From Stromatinia cepivora (taxonomy: Eukaryota > Ascomycota > Leotiomycetes > Helotiales > Sclerotiniaceae), in NCBI GenBank assembly GCA_014898415.1, contig RCTD01000009.1, positions 992,001-1,056,000 of the forward strand: 64,000 bases of DNA. Reading direction: 5' to 3'. The notes beneath the pieces are model-generated. The model was not told the origin of the DNA, made no database searches, and saw only the letters and a list, made by a program, of their open reading frames with translations. Positions 12,466 through 24,354 of this stretch are shown piece after piece. The translations under genes were made by a program, and so were the position numbers. Position 1 is the first letter of the stretch; the number at the start of each line of letters is the position of its first letter.

Positions 12466-12694
12466 TTTGAGTATTTGAGGCTCTATTGAGAGTCTGTGTT
12501 GTAATTTCTGGATTGGTGGTTGCCGCAATAAGTTACGATACTACTGTAACACGACAGCCTGACCGCCTTAGTCTTAGTGAATATTAGACGCGTCCAGGCT
12601 TTTAGTTTCAGGACAAGATGACCCTGAAAATTATTAAAGTTTTCCTTTTACTCGAAAGTCATCTAAAGGTCGCGACAATAAAAATTATTCAAAA
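12466..12694. promoter_or_regulatory. Divergent promoter of FIP1 and NUP49
   Basis: The two start codons are 229 bp apart, facing away. Both genes are constitutive nuclear functions, and no TATA box is evident. An AT-rich stretch (CAATAAAAATTATTC) lies just before the NUP49 start. Confidence 0.5.
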
Positions 12695-14508
12695 ATGGCT
12701 TTGACTAGATCTTTTTCTGGTCCAGGTGGATTAAGTATTAATACTAATTCTGCCAATTCTTTATTGTAAGTTAATCCAATTTTATTGCGCGCCGAGGGTT
12801 TATTTGTTTTTGTCAACTCATTACCCAAGCTTTTTGTGGAGCAGGGAGAGCTATCAAAATAATTCATTGTGAAAGATTTCAGAGAAAGAACATTGAAACG
12901 AAACAAATAAAGAAAGAGCGATTCTAACTTCCATCCAGTAGCGGATCAGGAACGACCCAACCAGTATCAGGAGGAATGTTTGGAAGTACACAGGCTGCGA
13001 AGCCTTCAACAGGTCTTTTCGGCGCAACTACAACCACCTCTGCTCCTCAAACTGGTGGATTATTTGGTTCAACAACTTCAGCGACTCCTGCAGCCGTTAG
13101 TTTATTTGGTTCGACTCCTGCAGCAGCGACTTCTGCGCAAGCAACTGGAGGACTATTTGGATCTGCTCCCGCTCAACCTGCGACTGGTGGATTGTTCGGA
13201 AATACGAATACTTCTCAACCGGCTTCAGCTGGTGGCGGATTATTTGGTTCAACGACTACCGCGACAACAGCTCCCGCAACAGGTGGATTGTTCGGATCTG
13301 CAACCACTAGCAATAACCAGACCCAAGGAGCTACAGGTGGCGGATTATTTGGTGGTGGACTTGGGGGAACACAAGCAAATAATCAGACAGCTGGCGCAAG
13401 TACAGGTGGTGGACTTTTTGGTAGTACCGCTACGTCACAACCGGCGCAGAATGGAGGTGGATTGTTTGGAAATCTAGATCAAGCAAAACCTGCAGCATCT
13501 GGAGGTCTCTTGTAAGTTCTCGTTGCGAACAGAAATTATGATACATCGACTAACTAGATCAGTGGAGCAAGTCAACAAACCCAACCGCAACCACAGCAAA
13601 CCTCCTCCCTTTTCGGCGCACCAGCTCAAAATCAACAACAAGGCCAAACAACCAATAACATGCTGGGTGGTAGTCGTTTTTTGGGTCAAACTCAACAACC
13701 TCAACTTGTTCCAGGTGTCCAAATTGATCTTAGTCAAATGCGCGGAACCACAAGATTCAATGATCTTAATGAGACCGTACAAAAACAAATCCAACATTTT
13801 GACAAAGTGATTCAAGATCAAATAGGTATGAAAAACGACTGCGAAGCCATTATGCCCCAGCATGGTAAGCTTCTCGAGCACGTTCCCAACGACGTCGAAT
13901 TTTGCAGAAGGAAATTACTCGGCATGGAAGAAGCCATGGAACGCGATGCCGCAGACATTGATCAAGTCCGGCAATTAGTCAAAAGGGATGCCGACAATGC
14001 CACTCTAAGTTTCCGCGCGATTGACAATCTCAAATTACCTGCACCATATCAAACCCCCGGCATCTGGGCCACAAAATCTACGAATAATCCCAATAGTGCA
14101 GCCAATGACGCTGATGCTCAGGATTTGGTTTCATATTTCTCCTCTACCGCTGATGAATTAGATGTCACACTCAAGAAATACCATAGCAATTTCTCAGAGA
14201 TTGAGGCACATCTAAGGAGTTTAGAACAAAGCACAGCGCAACAAACACAAGCTTTACTTGCGCGCAGAAATGGAAGAGCTTATCAGCAGGAAAACCCAGT
14301 TCAGGAGTTAGGATTGGCGCTTGTCGAGTTTGAGCAAAGCATTTTACAGGTGGCAGGCAAGATTGGCGCAAGTCGGGAACGCATTCAAGCGTTACAGTTG
14401 GGGAGTTTTACGGGGCCTGGGGATAGAGATAGGAGGAGTGAAGCGCCGACAGGATTTGGGGGTAGTGTTCATGGAGGAAGTGTGAGGGGAAGAGGAGGCG
14501 TTTATTGA
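12695..14508 (+). CDS. NUP49: FG nucleoporin Nup49 (Nsp1 complex)
   Basis: There are three exons (12695-12765, 12939-13511, 13563-14508), giving 529 residues. Exon 1 encodes MALTRSFSGPGGLSINT and joins through a GTAAGT intron with a TTCTAACTT branch site. Residues about 30-215 carry GLFG/LFGS-type FG repeats separated by Thr/Ala/Gln-rich spacers. The C-terminal half is a coiled-coil region beginning PQLVPGVQIDLSQMRGTTRF, then NDLNETVQKQIQHFDKVIQD, and ends with a basic Gly/Arg tail. Known for the family: Nup49 (metazoan Nup58/45) forms the central transport channel complex with Nsp1 and Nup57; FG repeats bind transport receptors and the coiled coils assemble the trimer. Length and architecture match fungal Nup49. 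Confidence 0.92.
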
Positions 14509-15945
14509 GGGATGGGTGTATATAAAGTAGAATGGGCCGGAGAATCCGTTCCAACGGAGACTAGAAATTGATGTAGGTGGATGGATGGGCGGAGTTTAGG
14601 AGTTTGGGTTGCGAGTAAATGTGCTCGTACTTCTACGTAGCATTTTTGTCGGCATTTGCACGAGAAAATCAATGCATGCTTGCTTTGATTGGAGATACCA
14701 AAAATGAAAACTAATGTTCTATCTTCGAATTTCTTAAATGTGCCTTGACCTATTGAGAACCCCATCTCGGAGCCACCATTTTGAGTGATGTGGCTGGTGA
14801 TGAATATCGAATTTCAGCCACACCTTGGTTTGAGTAAAAACGGCAGACGGTCTTTTCAAACCAAACCTGCTACACAAACAAATGATTGCAGTTTAATGTT
14901 TTGATAGTCAAGCAAAATGGTCATGTCATTCAGTCTTCAACCTTAGATCAACAAAATGCATGTCCCAGCGAACACTAAACTGAGTCTTCGTAAGGCGTCC
15001 TTACATCCCGTGATATACACAGTCAGAAGTCTGATCGCCAACTTTCGATTTACAAGATTCGATAGAAATTTTATACTATTTTATACTTCTTATCAGAATC
15101 GAAATCATCGGCACTGAAATCGATCACACCTTCAACCCTCTCGATGGCGAGTGTCGTTGAAACTGGGTTCTGGGGACCGAAACGTCAGCTCATACGTTTC
15201 ACCAATCAGGGATCTGGGTTCTGTGTGGATGCTTACGGCTCTTGTATAGCGGGATTGTCAATGCATCAAAGATTGAAGAATGACGAGTTGGAAGAAAGAT
15301 ATATTTGGAATGGATATCGGTACTTTATTTGCAGAAGTGATGCGGTATCATACCCCCCACATATGTCTTGAGTTGATCTTTAACCTTGGCTCTGCAACAA
15401 AGTATTTCGTGACCTTGTTCCTGGGAATGAAATTTGTTTAGAATGGCGGTGGGCAATTGGTTTGGAGTCTTTCGTGCGAATCCAGTCAAAATATTCGCAT
15501 GAGGTTGCAACAGTAAGCTTTAGTGACCTTATTGTTAGGCTTCCGGCACGGGCCAGAGAACTATAGGTTTCCACAAATTGGGCTTATGAGTACAAGTTTA
15601 ATAATAAGTGCCGACTGCGTTACTATTTTACTGTGTGTTTCTGGATTTTCGCACCAGAGGAGGCAAGCGTATGTGGGGTTTGTAATGTCAACTGAAGTTT
15701 CAGGCTTACTCATTCCTTAATTTGCTGGTTTTAGAGTTTGTAAACGCAAGATGATGTGCTTGTTGGGGTTGATGGTGCCATGTCACTCGGGCTCATCCTT
15801 ATATAGGTAGATTCCCATCTAGGCTTCATTCCCCAGACCACATCCAAACCATTCCCATTGTTGCCTACCGAGATTAGATACCATTTTCTCTGTGGATCAA
15901 AAACTTTGCTCGAATATTTCTACATTTCGTCTCGTGTTTCACGTA
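14509..15945. other. Intergenic region upstream of the dioxygenase
   Basis: About 1.4 kb holds the NUP49 3' UTR and the dioxygenase promoter. Short ORFs (for example 15144-15371) have no recognisable features. A TATA-like element near 15800 is listed separately. Confidence 0.5.
15800..15806 (+). promoter_or_regulatory. TATA-like box of the dioxygenase gene
   Basis: TATATAG lies about 140 bp upstream of the chosen ATG at 15946, followed by a pyrimidine-rich leader. This fits a regulated promoter. It was not tested against transcript data. Confidence 0.4.
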
Positions 15946-17151
15946 ATGGCTCCCTCATTAGAAGTTGGGTTTGAACAAGCTCCAACTCAAGTCGGCCTAC
16001 CAGCTTCCCTCCCATCCAAAGCTTCATCTGCCTCCACAAAATCCACACTGTCCTATACTCCAGGGCGCACTATAGTCGAGAAGCACGACACCTACGAACA
16101 TGAAGATCTCCGACCTTCCTTCCCCGATAAGAAATGGCCAGCGCTAGAAGAGCTCCCATATTCAGACAAAGGACTTTTAGGTTCTGACACCTTCAAGGAT
16201 TTACTGGCCACTGCAACCGACATATTCGACTACGTCCCCAAAATCGGAACTGAAGTGCATGGCGTTGATCTAGCCAATCTAACGGATGCTGCCAAAAATG
16301 ATCTTGCTCGACTCATTTCGATTCGTGGCGTCGTCTTTTTCCGCAATCAAAAGAACTTTGACATCGAAGCACAACGCAAATTAGGTTCTTATTTCGGGAC
16401 ACTGCATAAACATGCTACCACTTCCGTCCCAAAACGCGGTGATTTAGATGATGTACATGTGGTATACACGGATGAGAAGTCCAAAGATCAAAGAGCACTC
16501 TTCACACCTACTTTCCTCTGGCATTCAGACGTAACATATGAGATCCAACCACCATCATATACCTCGCTCAAGGTCCTTACAGGTCCTCCTCGTGGTGGCG
16601 GCGGTGATACTCTGTGGTCTTCTCAATACGCAGCTTATGATGCACTTTCCGCACCTATGCAAAAATATCTCGAATCTCTCACCGCACTCCACACTTCTCA
16701 TTTACAAGCCGAAGGATCGCGAGCGCTAGGGCGACCAGTGAGGAGAGACCCAATTATCACAGAACACCCGCTCATCCGTTCACATCCCGTCACAGGATGG
16801 AAATCACTATTCTTCAATCCAGGCTTTGTTACCAAGATCGTGGGTATCCCAAAAGTCGAAAGCGATACTATTCTCGCATACTTGAATGAGGTTGTTTCGA
16901 CGACTCAAGAACTGCATGTGAAGTTTCAATGGGGCAAGGATGATGTGGCGTTCTGGGATAACAGAATCTCGAATCATACGGCTTCGTATGGATTTGCGCC
17001 GCATCGGAGACATGCTGTGAGGGTGTGTTGTCATGGGGAAAAGCCAGTTTTGCAGGAAGGCGCGAGGAGTCAGGAAGAGGAGTTGGGGGAGAAGTATGGG
17101 TTACCTGTTGTTAATAAAGATGGGAGTGGGCAGAGCAATTATAATGATTGA
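15946..17151 (+). CDS. Fe(II)/2-oxoglutarate dioxygenase, TauD/TfdA type
   Basis: A single exon gives 401 residues from MAPSLEVGFEQAPTQ. The frame is open 54 bases further upstream, but that segment reads as leader. The core begins PKIGTEVHGVDLANLTDAAK, typical of the TauD fold, then GVVFFRNQ. The metal triad is visible as FLWHSDVTY (H193 and D195) and the distal His in NRISNHTASYG (about H344), with the 2-oxoglutarate-binding Arg in RRHAVRV shortly after. Known for the family: oxidative release of sulfite from sulfonates such as taurine (yeast Jlp1), or hydroxylation of related small acids, using O2 and 2-oxoglutarate. The substrate cannot be fixed from sequence. The protein is probably cytosolic. 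All catalytic residues are present. Confidence 0.92.
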   Translation: MAPSLEVGFEQAPTQVGLPASLPSKASSASTKSTLSYTPGRTIVEKHDTYEHEDLRPSFPDKKWPALEELPYSDKGLLGSDTFKDLLATATDIFDYVPKIGTEVHGVDLANLTDAAKNDLARLISIRGVVFFRNQKNFDIEAQRKLGSYFGTLHKHATTSVPKRGDLDDVHVVYTDEKSKDQRALFTPTFLWHSDVTYEIQPPSYTSLKVLTGPPRGGGGDTLWSSQYAAYDALSAPMQKYLESLTALHTSHLQAEGSRALGRPVRRDPIITEHPLIRSHPVTGWKSLFFNPGFVTKIVGIPKVESDTILAYLNEVVSTTQELHVKFQWGKDDVAFWDNRISNHTASYGFAPHRRHAVRVCCHGEKPVLQEGARSQEEELGEKYGLPVVNKDGSGQSNYND

Positions 17152-18521
17152 GATGAAGTCTGAACTTGCAAATATCTATTTGTATTTAATATGGAGTTTG
17201 GGAAATGGGGGTTGGGGCAGGGAGCTTAACTTTGCTACATTCTTGGGAACGAGCTCATGGTACCTAGCTGGTATTGCATTGGCATTGGAGGAGTTATTTG
17301 ATAGCGTACAGAATTCATAAGGATTTTGACATGCAGAGTACAGACTTATTTAACAATTGTATTCTCTCCATGAATCTAATCTGTCGATATCTCAATCACG
17401 TGGCTAACATTAACTCCCTAGCCGATCAATCTACCACCAACCTCGACACAGCCAAAATCACCAAAAACCACTATTTCTCATGTCAAAAAGCTTCGATTGT
17501 AAAAATGAAATACAGTATCAATTGAGGTCATCTCGATAATTATTATCCCGTTTTTAGAACATGGATATCGTATGTGGATGAATTATAACAAAATTTTCCA
17601 AGACCATTCTCTGGGTCGGAGTCGCTGCAACTGAAGAAGGATTTTGAAAACACTTTCAAAACGTTTCTAGGGAAGAGCAGTTGTCGATGTGGAATAAAAG
17701 AGTGCTGGTCATGTGTTGGTCATGTGTTATTATGTCACTACAACCCATGGCATGAGTGAAGATAAGGATAGTATGTGTAGATGCACCAATTGTCCCACTC
17801 ATGCTGAACAGAAGCTCTTTTGATCTTCATGGTTCTCAGGATGCAGCTGACTGTCATTCGAGAGAGTATGATTCTCTGTTAGCTGCTTCTTCCTATCTCC
17901 CTATACGAGAAAGAGAAAGCAGTATCTTCCTCAGGTCACGACTTGTCATGAAACAAAGCAGTGGTTGTCAGGGAATTGATGATATCAGCTCTTTTTTCTG
18001 GCGGTTACTATATTTCGTCATGATCAAGCACTGCGGCCTGCATTCTGGCTCGTCCATGGATTCCTATGGTGATGTTGGCATTCGTCACGTGCTGGCCTAG
18101 CGGTAACTTTACGTGGGTGATATCAACCTTGAAATAGCCTTTGGAAGAAGACCTCTACTCAAATTCATGTTGGATATCTTACGAGTAGTTGTTCCAATTG
18201 CGGAGGTTGCATTGAATTACCTAGTACCTTTCAAGATATAAACGCTTCTTTCGACTGAAGCCTACAATCACGTGATTAGTTCTTCTACCTTCATTTCACT
18301 TTTCAGTTTCACTTCCATCCATCGCACAACCACATATTTTATTCTGTTATCTGGTCTTTTTATCGTGGTTATGAAGAAATTATGATGAAAGGGCTTGAAT
18401 GTTTCCCTTGTGTCCTTTTCCTTTTTCACATATCTTTCAGAAGAAATTGTTGAAGTTGATCGTTTTCATCGAGGCGGTTTGTGAATGCTTATCCAACATA
18501 TCTTTTCTCCAATACAATATT
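17152..18521. other. Intergenic region between dioxygenase and XPF-like gene
   Basis: About 1.4 kb without a supportable gene. A 114-codon ORF at 17756-18100 has no recognisable domain and no splice partners. It presumably contains the 3' UTR on the left and the promoter of the gene at 18522 on the right. Confidence 0.5.
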
Positions 18522-21500
18522 ATGATGGACTACACTATGGATAAGATGGCTGAGTCTCAGGAGGATAGTCTGGTTGATACAATGAACTCTCAAGAGGATG
18601 CAATGGATTATACTATGGAACATCAAGAGAACACGATGGATTATGCTATGAGTCATTACGCAACAAACCAAACGTTATCTCAACTACCAGATGCACAAGA
18701 TTTTTCGGAAGAGGAAGAGGAAGACGAACCTCCGGTCCTTGATTTTGCTCGTTCGATTGGTATAGCTCGAGATCATCAACTCGATGATACATCGGTTGAT
18801 ATTTTACTTTCTATGAAAGACAATGTTCATCACAAGTTCACCAATGACATGGATGATAGTCATCTACCACAGCTCAATATTCAAGCCGACCTCAATACAA
18901 ATGAACGAATATCTGCATGTGTTGACGCCTTACGACTTCTTACATCAGTGGCAGAGAATGAAAGTCAAGAATCCATTACCGCTCTGGTATATCCGTTGCT
19001 TGATAGTAGAAATTCCAAGTATAGGAGAGTCGAATCAACCGTTGTTACGTAGTGATCATGAATCTGATTTTAGAGAATTTGCAAGAAGGGAGGGATTCGA
19101 AGTGAAACCTCAAGACATCAGATTACCACTAGAGTTGGTCAGTGTCGAGAACAATGAGGGGTTGGAATTTCCGCCACAGTTTTACAATTTCGAGACCGAG
19201 ATGTTCGATATTATAGCGAATGAGAAGATTGAGGTAACCAAAAATGCGATGATTTCTCTTCAAACGACCTTGAAAGCAACATTAACAAAAGAGGATGAGC
19301 AAAAGATTTGGGAAACTGAAAGAACTCGTCCAAAAGTGAGTTTTGATCCAGTCAGATGTGGTTCACTTACTCATAAGTTCATGCTAATAGTTTCAGAAAT
19401 TTCCCGTTTCCAGTGATGTAACACCGCCACTTTCTCCCATGTTTGTACCGCTACCTGATAGCCCTCTCTCATTTCTTCCTTCGGCCTGCGAAATCCCTTT
19501 GCTTTCAGATCCTGACTCTCTTACCTCGCTGGATCTCAAGAAGATTGAGGATGAGGTATTAAAGGAAGATCTGCCAGCTCCTATAGGCAATAAACCTGCA
19601 GCTCAAGCAACCTTTTCAGCGTCCGATGACCAAATTATAACGCCTGGAGATTCATACTCGCCACCAGAATGCATCAAAAAGCTCAACTCAGTGTCCTCCC
19701 CTCTAGAAAAGAAACGAATTGCTGTGGTAAATATGAAAGTAGAAGAGATTTTGACTCCACGGAAGCCATCTGGAGAACCAGGTTGCAAGAGCGTGCACTT
19801 CAATAACGTTGTGGAAGAATTTCTGCTTAGCAGCCGACCTCAGTCAGGATTTTCCAAGCCCACAATTGAAACCAAATTCCTTGAGGAAGTATTCGGCAAA
19901 AGTGGAGAACAAGCCAAACATCGAGTTGAGCAAGAGAGGCTCGTGGATACACGAAACCGTGTCGAGGTTCTAGAGATGGATTTTAGCATAGCTGGACCTC
20001 CTTGGATGGAAGCAAATTCTCGTAGCGTCACTGCTGCTGATTCAACTTTGCAAAACCTTATCGAGGAGATTGGTGTTGACCCTTTTATGCGTTGGCCGGG
20101 ATTGAAGAAGTTACACGCAAAGGTACCATGGGTACCATTTAAACACAGCTTTGTAAATGTCACTGAGGAGTCAATAGGCGATGAAAACACGCGCGAATCG
20201 TCCATATATGGTCCGGAAGATGATGAAGTAGTTACAAGTTCAGATCTTACCTGGAAGAGAGAAGGGTTTAGAATTCTTCGGGAAGAGTCCGATGAAGATG
20301 ACGATGATGAACTTGAGATGGGTTTCTTTCCAAAAGAAGTTGCTAGTACGTCATCAACAATGGGGAAACGAAAGTCGGAAATGCAAGATACAGATCAAAG
20401 ACCAAAACAAGCACGTCAATCAGAGTCTCATAGCCACGGAGATGCGACGGGAAGTTTTCGATCATTCATCACTCCCGAGATGCGTAATCAAGCGAATATG
20501 GAGCCAGCTGCCAAAAGAGCACGATCTACTTTCGAAGATCCAACTTCTTTGTTCGGAGGTATATTCTCACCGAAAAATGCACTTAATAATTTCTTAGAGA
20601 TACGAGGAGCACAAAGACCAAAGCTCATTGAAAGCCCTCACTTTCCCGCTCCGAATGTTGCACCACCCACACCACCAAACCAAGCAACCTTAAACAAAGA
20701 AATCCAACTCCAACAATCTCCCATTCCCGAAACTCATTCGCCCCTCCCAATACCAACCATCATCGCCCCCTCAACTCCCATCTCCATCATCCTCTCCTCA
20801 ACCATTTTCAAAAATCGCCCTCTACTCCGCTCCCTCCAGACTCTCCTCCCCACGCTCCGGATCTGCGAGCGCGACTTCTCAGCTCACAACACCACCATTT
20901 GGAATCCCAACTCAGTCGCCCGTTCTCCTGTAACATCAGCCCTCACCCACGAAGCTGATATCATCATTTCTCCCACCACCGGACTCATTCTTACAACTCT
21001 ACAGCATATTAGACAAAAACCATTACCTGGACATAAAACCGCCGTTCCAATTCGAGACCGATTGGAAAAAGTTAGTCCTCGGTACGATAATTTGATTATC
21101 CTTGTCGCCTCCCCATCGACCGGATTGGGAGATAGTGATTGCATCGCCTGGGCTGATTTCGTCGGATTCACATTAACATTACCAGCAAGCACAATCGTAC
21201 ATTACATCCCAGTTGATCCCACAAACCCCGAAGATCAAAGCATGGCAACATATATCTCTCACCTCATTCTTCAACATGCTCCGCAATCCTCTCCTTCTTC
21301 TTCTTCTTCTACCTCTTCTACCTCTCCGTCCCCATTCAATATAGATCTTCTAGATCAAGAATCATACTGGGAAATCTGGCTCCGAAGATCGGGAATGAAT
21401 GCCTACGCAGCACAAGCAACAATCGTACAACTCAAAGAGCCGGAACCGAGATGTAAAGTGGGGGATGAGGGGTATCAAAAGGAGATGCAGATGATTCAGG

Positions 21501-21631
21501 AGGGGGGTCCGTATGGATTGACTTTGTTTGTGGGGATGGGGATGGAAGAGAGACTTAGGAGATTGGGGTGGTTGGTTGGGAAGGGTGTTTTGGAGAGGGT
21601 TGGTGAGGTTGTGGAGCAGACGTGGGAATAG
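18522..21631 (+). CDS. Large protein with C-terminal degenerate XPF/ERCC4-like domain (possible Zip2/SHOC1 relative)
   Basis: Three exons are proposed (18522-19018, 19074-19335, 19397-21631), giving 997 residues. Intron 2 is clear (GTGAGT, TGCTAATAG, TTTCAG). Intron 1 (GTATAG...TTTTAG, 55 bp) is less certain but restores frame. The N-terminus is acidic and repetitive (MDYTMDK, MDYTMEH, MDYAMSH). A Pro/Leu segment (MFVPLPDSPLSFLP) is followed by a conserved-looking block (EVLEMDFSIAGPPW, LIEEIGVDPFMRWPGLKK). Residues about 715-880 alternate strands and helices as in the ERCC4 nuclease fold: ISIILSSTIF, LLRSLQTLLPTLRICERDF, EADIIISPTTGLILTTLQ, IRDRLEKVSPRYDNLIILVA. The catalytic GDxnERKx3D signature is absent. 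The last 60 residues (MGMEERLRRLGWLVGKGVLE) resemble a helix-hairpin-helix tail. Known: inactive XPF-like proteins Zip2/SHOC1 act with Spo16 in meiotic crossover formation. The assignment is structural inference. Confidence 0.6.
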
Positions 21632-21845
21632 AGGTTGGTAGAGGTAGTGAATTGAAGAGCGGTTATGGGGGGAGGTAAAATGATATATAGGCTGCTATAT
21701 GGCTGTAAGGATGATATGATAGCTGATGGATATCTGGCTGATTTATGAAGGATATATTTGCCGTTGAATTGGCTAGGAACGAGCGAAACAGAGTTGCTGG
21801 ATAGAGACATCGACCAAGAATAAATAGTGAATAAATCATTTAATG

Positions 21846-23384
21846 CTATAAACTCCATACTTTTAAACTATTATCTGGTATTCTGCCTCTAGGTTTGCGT
21901 ATTGTAGATTGAAATTGTTGCGAATCTGAAGCGCTTTCGTCATCGGAGCTATCTTCATCTGAATCTATCGACGTACCATCATCATTGATGTTTATTTCAG
22001 CTCTTTGACCTGAACAAGTGGCTACCACTGTTCCGGATGGATGTAATACCGTCGAACCTATCGGATCTGTGGTTTTTGAGTTAGTATTATAAGCCTCGAT
22101 AAATTAATGTGTGAAAGGAACTGTCAAACAGAAAAAAAGAAAAAACCAAAAAGAACAGAAAGTCATACCATCATGAGCCCTCCACTCCCAATCCCACACA
22201 ACACCCCCTTCCATCCCTCCCACCCCCTCCCAAACCCTCACCACCCCCATCCGTACCCCCCGCCCAAATCTCCATCCCCTTCTCTCCCTCAAAACAACTA
22301 ACCCCCATCCTCTGATTCGTCCCCGCCTCCCTCCCCTCCAACCAACTCACCAACTTCCCCGTAACCCTCACATCATACACCAGAACTCCCCGACTCTTTC
22401 GTTCCGCAACCCACAAATACCTCCCACATCCACTCCATCCTAATTCACTAATTCCCTGTCCACCTATCCTAGCTTCAGTATCTGCCGCAGCGGAAATATC
22501 CCACGTCCCCACTGTACCGCCCAATCCCGACGCATCGTACAAACCAACCCACCGTGTCCATGTCCCCGCTGCTAGCATACTCGTACCGGTATTCGTATTC
22601 TGATCCGTAGAAGATTGCAAAGCTAACGCACTTACAATCCCGCGCATTCCCACACCACCACCTTTCATTTTATGGCGTTTGGATGGAATAGTGGGGAGTT
22701 TGGTAATAGGTCCCGAACCGGGACGAGATATGTCGAAGAGGGATATGAGACATTCTGTTCCGGTGAGGAAGTGGGTTCCTGGGGTACTCCAGAGGATGGA
22801 TGAGGGAGTGAGATATTTTTCGGTGGTGGGACAGATGAGTTTATAGGAGGCTTGAGGGGTGGAGGGGGAGGAGAGAATGTTGGAGAGGCGGATGGGGAGG
22901 GAATTCGCACAGCTGAGGTAGAGGGTTGTGCTGGGGTCAGAGAGCGTGAAGTGTGGGTATGGGGCGATACAGTTTATGGGGGTGGGAAAGATGTGGGTTG
23001 TGTAGGGAGTGAGGGATAGTGGGGAAGAGGGGTCATCCAGGAGCGTGGGTGGGAGGATAAACGTGCGAATTTTGTTATCGGCGGAGGATGTTAGGAGGGT
23101 TGTTCCATCGGGTGTCCTGTTAATTTCAGTAACTGAAATTTTGATCAAAGTGGTGAACATACATACCATTGTACACTCTTAAAATAATTAACCTCCAAAT
23201 CCTCATCTCTCACCTGTTGATCTCCCCTCAACCCCTCATCTTCCACAAATTCTTCTATTCCCTCTGACCCCGCATCCTTCTCCCTCAATTCCCTTTCGCG
23301 CACATGAGAAGCGGCAATAGAACAGGAATAAGTATTATTAGTAGAAGCCACCAAAGTCGGTTTCTTATTTATTATCTCCATCAT
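21846..23384 (-). CDS. WRAP53/TCAB1-like WD40 protein with a one-base frameshift
   Basis: There are three exons (complement 23167-23384, 22169-23116, 21846-22066). Frame is kept through SVQWTPDGTTLLTSSADNKI and FILPPTLLDD, the N-terminal WD signature of WRAP53/TCAB1 (yeast Swt21) proteins; then FLTGTECLISLFDISRPGSG, AAGTWTRWVGLYDASG and ISELGWSGCGRYLWVAERKS match later blades. After IWAGGTDG the reading frame must shift by one base, within a run of five C (plus strand) at 22244-22248, to continue VVRVWEGVGG and join exon 3, which starts DPIGSTVLHPSGTVVATCSG. As written the CDS is 1387 nt, one over a multiple of three; with one base fewer it would be 461 residues. Known for the family: a WD40 chaperone of box H/ACA (and telomerase) RNPs in animals; the fungal role is less clear. 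The shift is either a real lesion or a homopolymer sequencing error. It is convergent with the XPF-like gene, 214 bp apart. Confidence 0.8.
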
Positions 23385-24354
23385 GCGTCGACAGCCTGAA
23401 TTCTTTATCACTTGTACGAAGATGCAAATCCGTCACGTCACACCTTTTCGCGTTGCAACGCGTTAGGGTCAAACTTTAAATTAAGCTTAAATTAGCTTCT
23501 TGTGATTTGAACCGATTGATTGGCTGGTTTCATAGCCCCGGCTCACTTGGAAAGATGATATATTTTCGCTAGATTCTCGTAGACGTGCAACAGAAATCGG
23601 CTTTTTGTCGGGGCCAATTTGATCTTATTCCGAAACCGAGTTTGCCGATTCAGTTGAAGATTCAATTGAAGATTCAATTGAAGATTCACTGAATGATGAT
23701 ATAAGGTAATAAGATAATAAATGATTTTCTGTGGCTCAATCTCGAGTTGATAGTAGCATATTTACTTGTGTTTATGCAGTATATTATTGCGGAACTTAAA
23801 TAATCAGACGGTAATATCAGAAGTGCAACATTATCTCTCAGTAGGTACTCGTCCAACCACAGTTCACGGGAGGAGCTGTTCTATGTAGCGCGCTGCGTGA
23901 CAGGCAGGTAAGTCGAATTGGTGCTCACCTAGACGCCAGGAGCCCTGACGTTCAATTTGCTACTCTTGTGAAGCCATCCAATCCAGCTAATAACCAAATC
24001 CATATATAGGTAGAACTATAGAGAGACACCGTGGGCAAGGCACCATCGTCATATTCTTCTGGGAGTCAGTCCACGAAAGCGAGACATCAGATGAGGCGGC
24101 AATACAAGCGGGGCGTCCTGAGCTCGTTGTTATAACAATGACTTTAAAAGCAAACATCACAAGAATGGCCGCGGGAAGGGGGATAGCTGGAAAGACCTGA
24201 CTTATGGTAACCAAAATAAGTAGTATGATTTTCGTCCCACTTTAGCCTCACTGTCGCATCACGCAATTCTTAGGTCTGTACTCTGCATGCCCGCTAGTAT
24301 TCCATTACACTATCCTCCGTCTCCCTTCTTTCCTATATATTGTGCGAACCATTA
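23385..24354. other. Intergenic region upstream of the WD40 gene
   Basis: About 1 kb with the promoter of the leftward WD40 gene at its left edge and the 12-bp repeat near 23650. A 75-codon ORF at 23987-24214 has no support. Nothing else recognised. Confidence 0.45.
23647..23693. repeat. 12-bp tandem repeat GATTCAATTGAA
   Basis: Three full units (the first with one substitution) plus a partial fourth lie in tandem. Each unit contains the palindrome TTCAATTGAA, so the array can form a hairpin in either strand. It lies in non-coding DNA between the WD40 gene and a decayed locus. Confidence 0.75.

Noticed and set aside
17756..18100. 114-codon ORF before the XPF-like gene
   Set aside because: No recognisable domain, unusual composition, no conserved start context.
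19000..19023. Alternative 38-bp intron in the XPF-like gene (GTATAT...GTATAG)
   Set aside because: Too short for a fungal intron; the 55-bp GTATAG...TTTTAG choice keeps frame and is more plausible.
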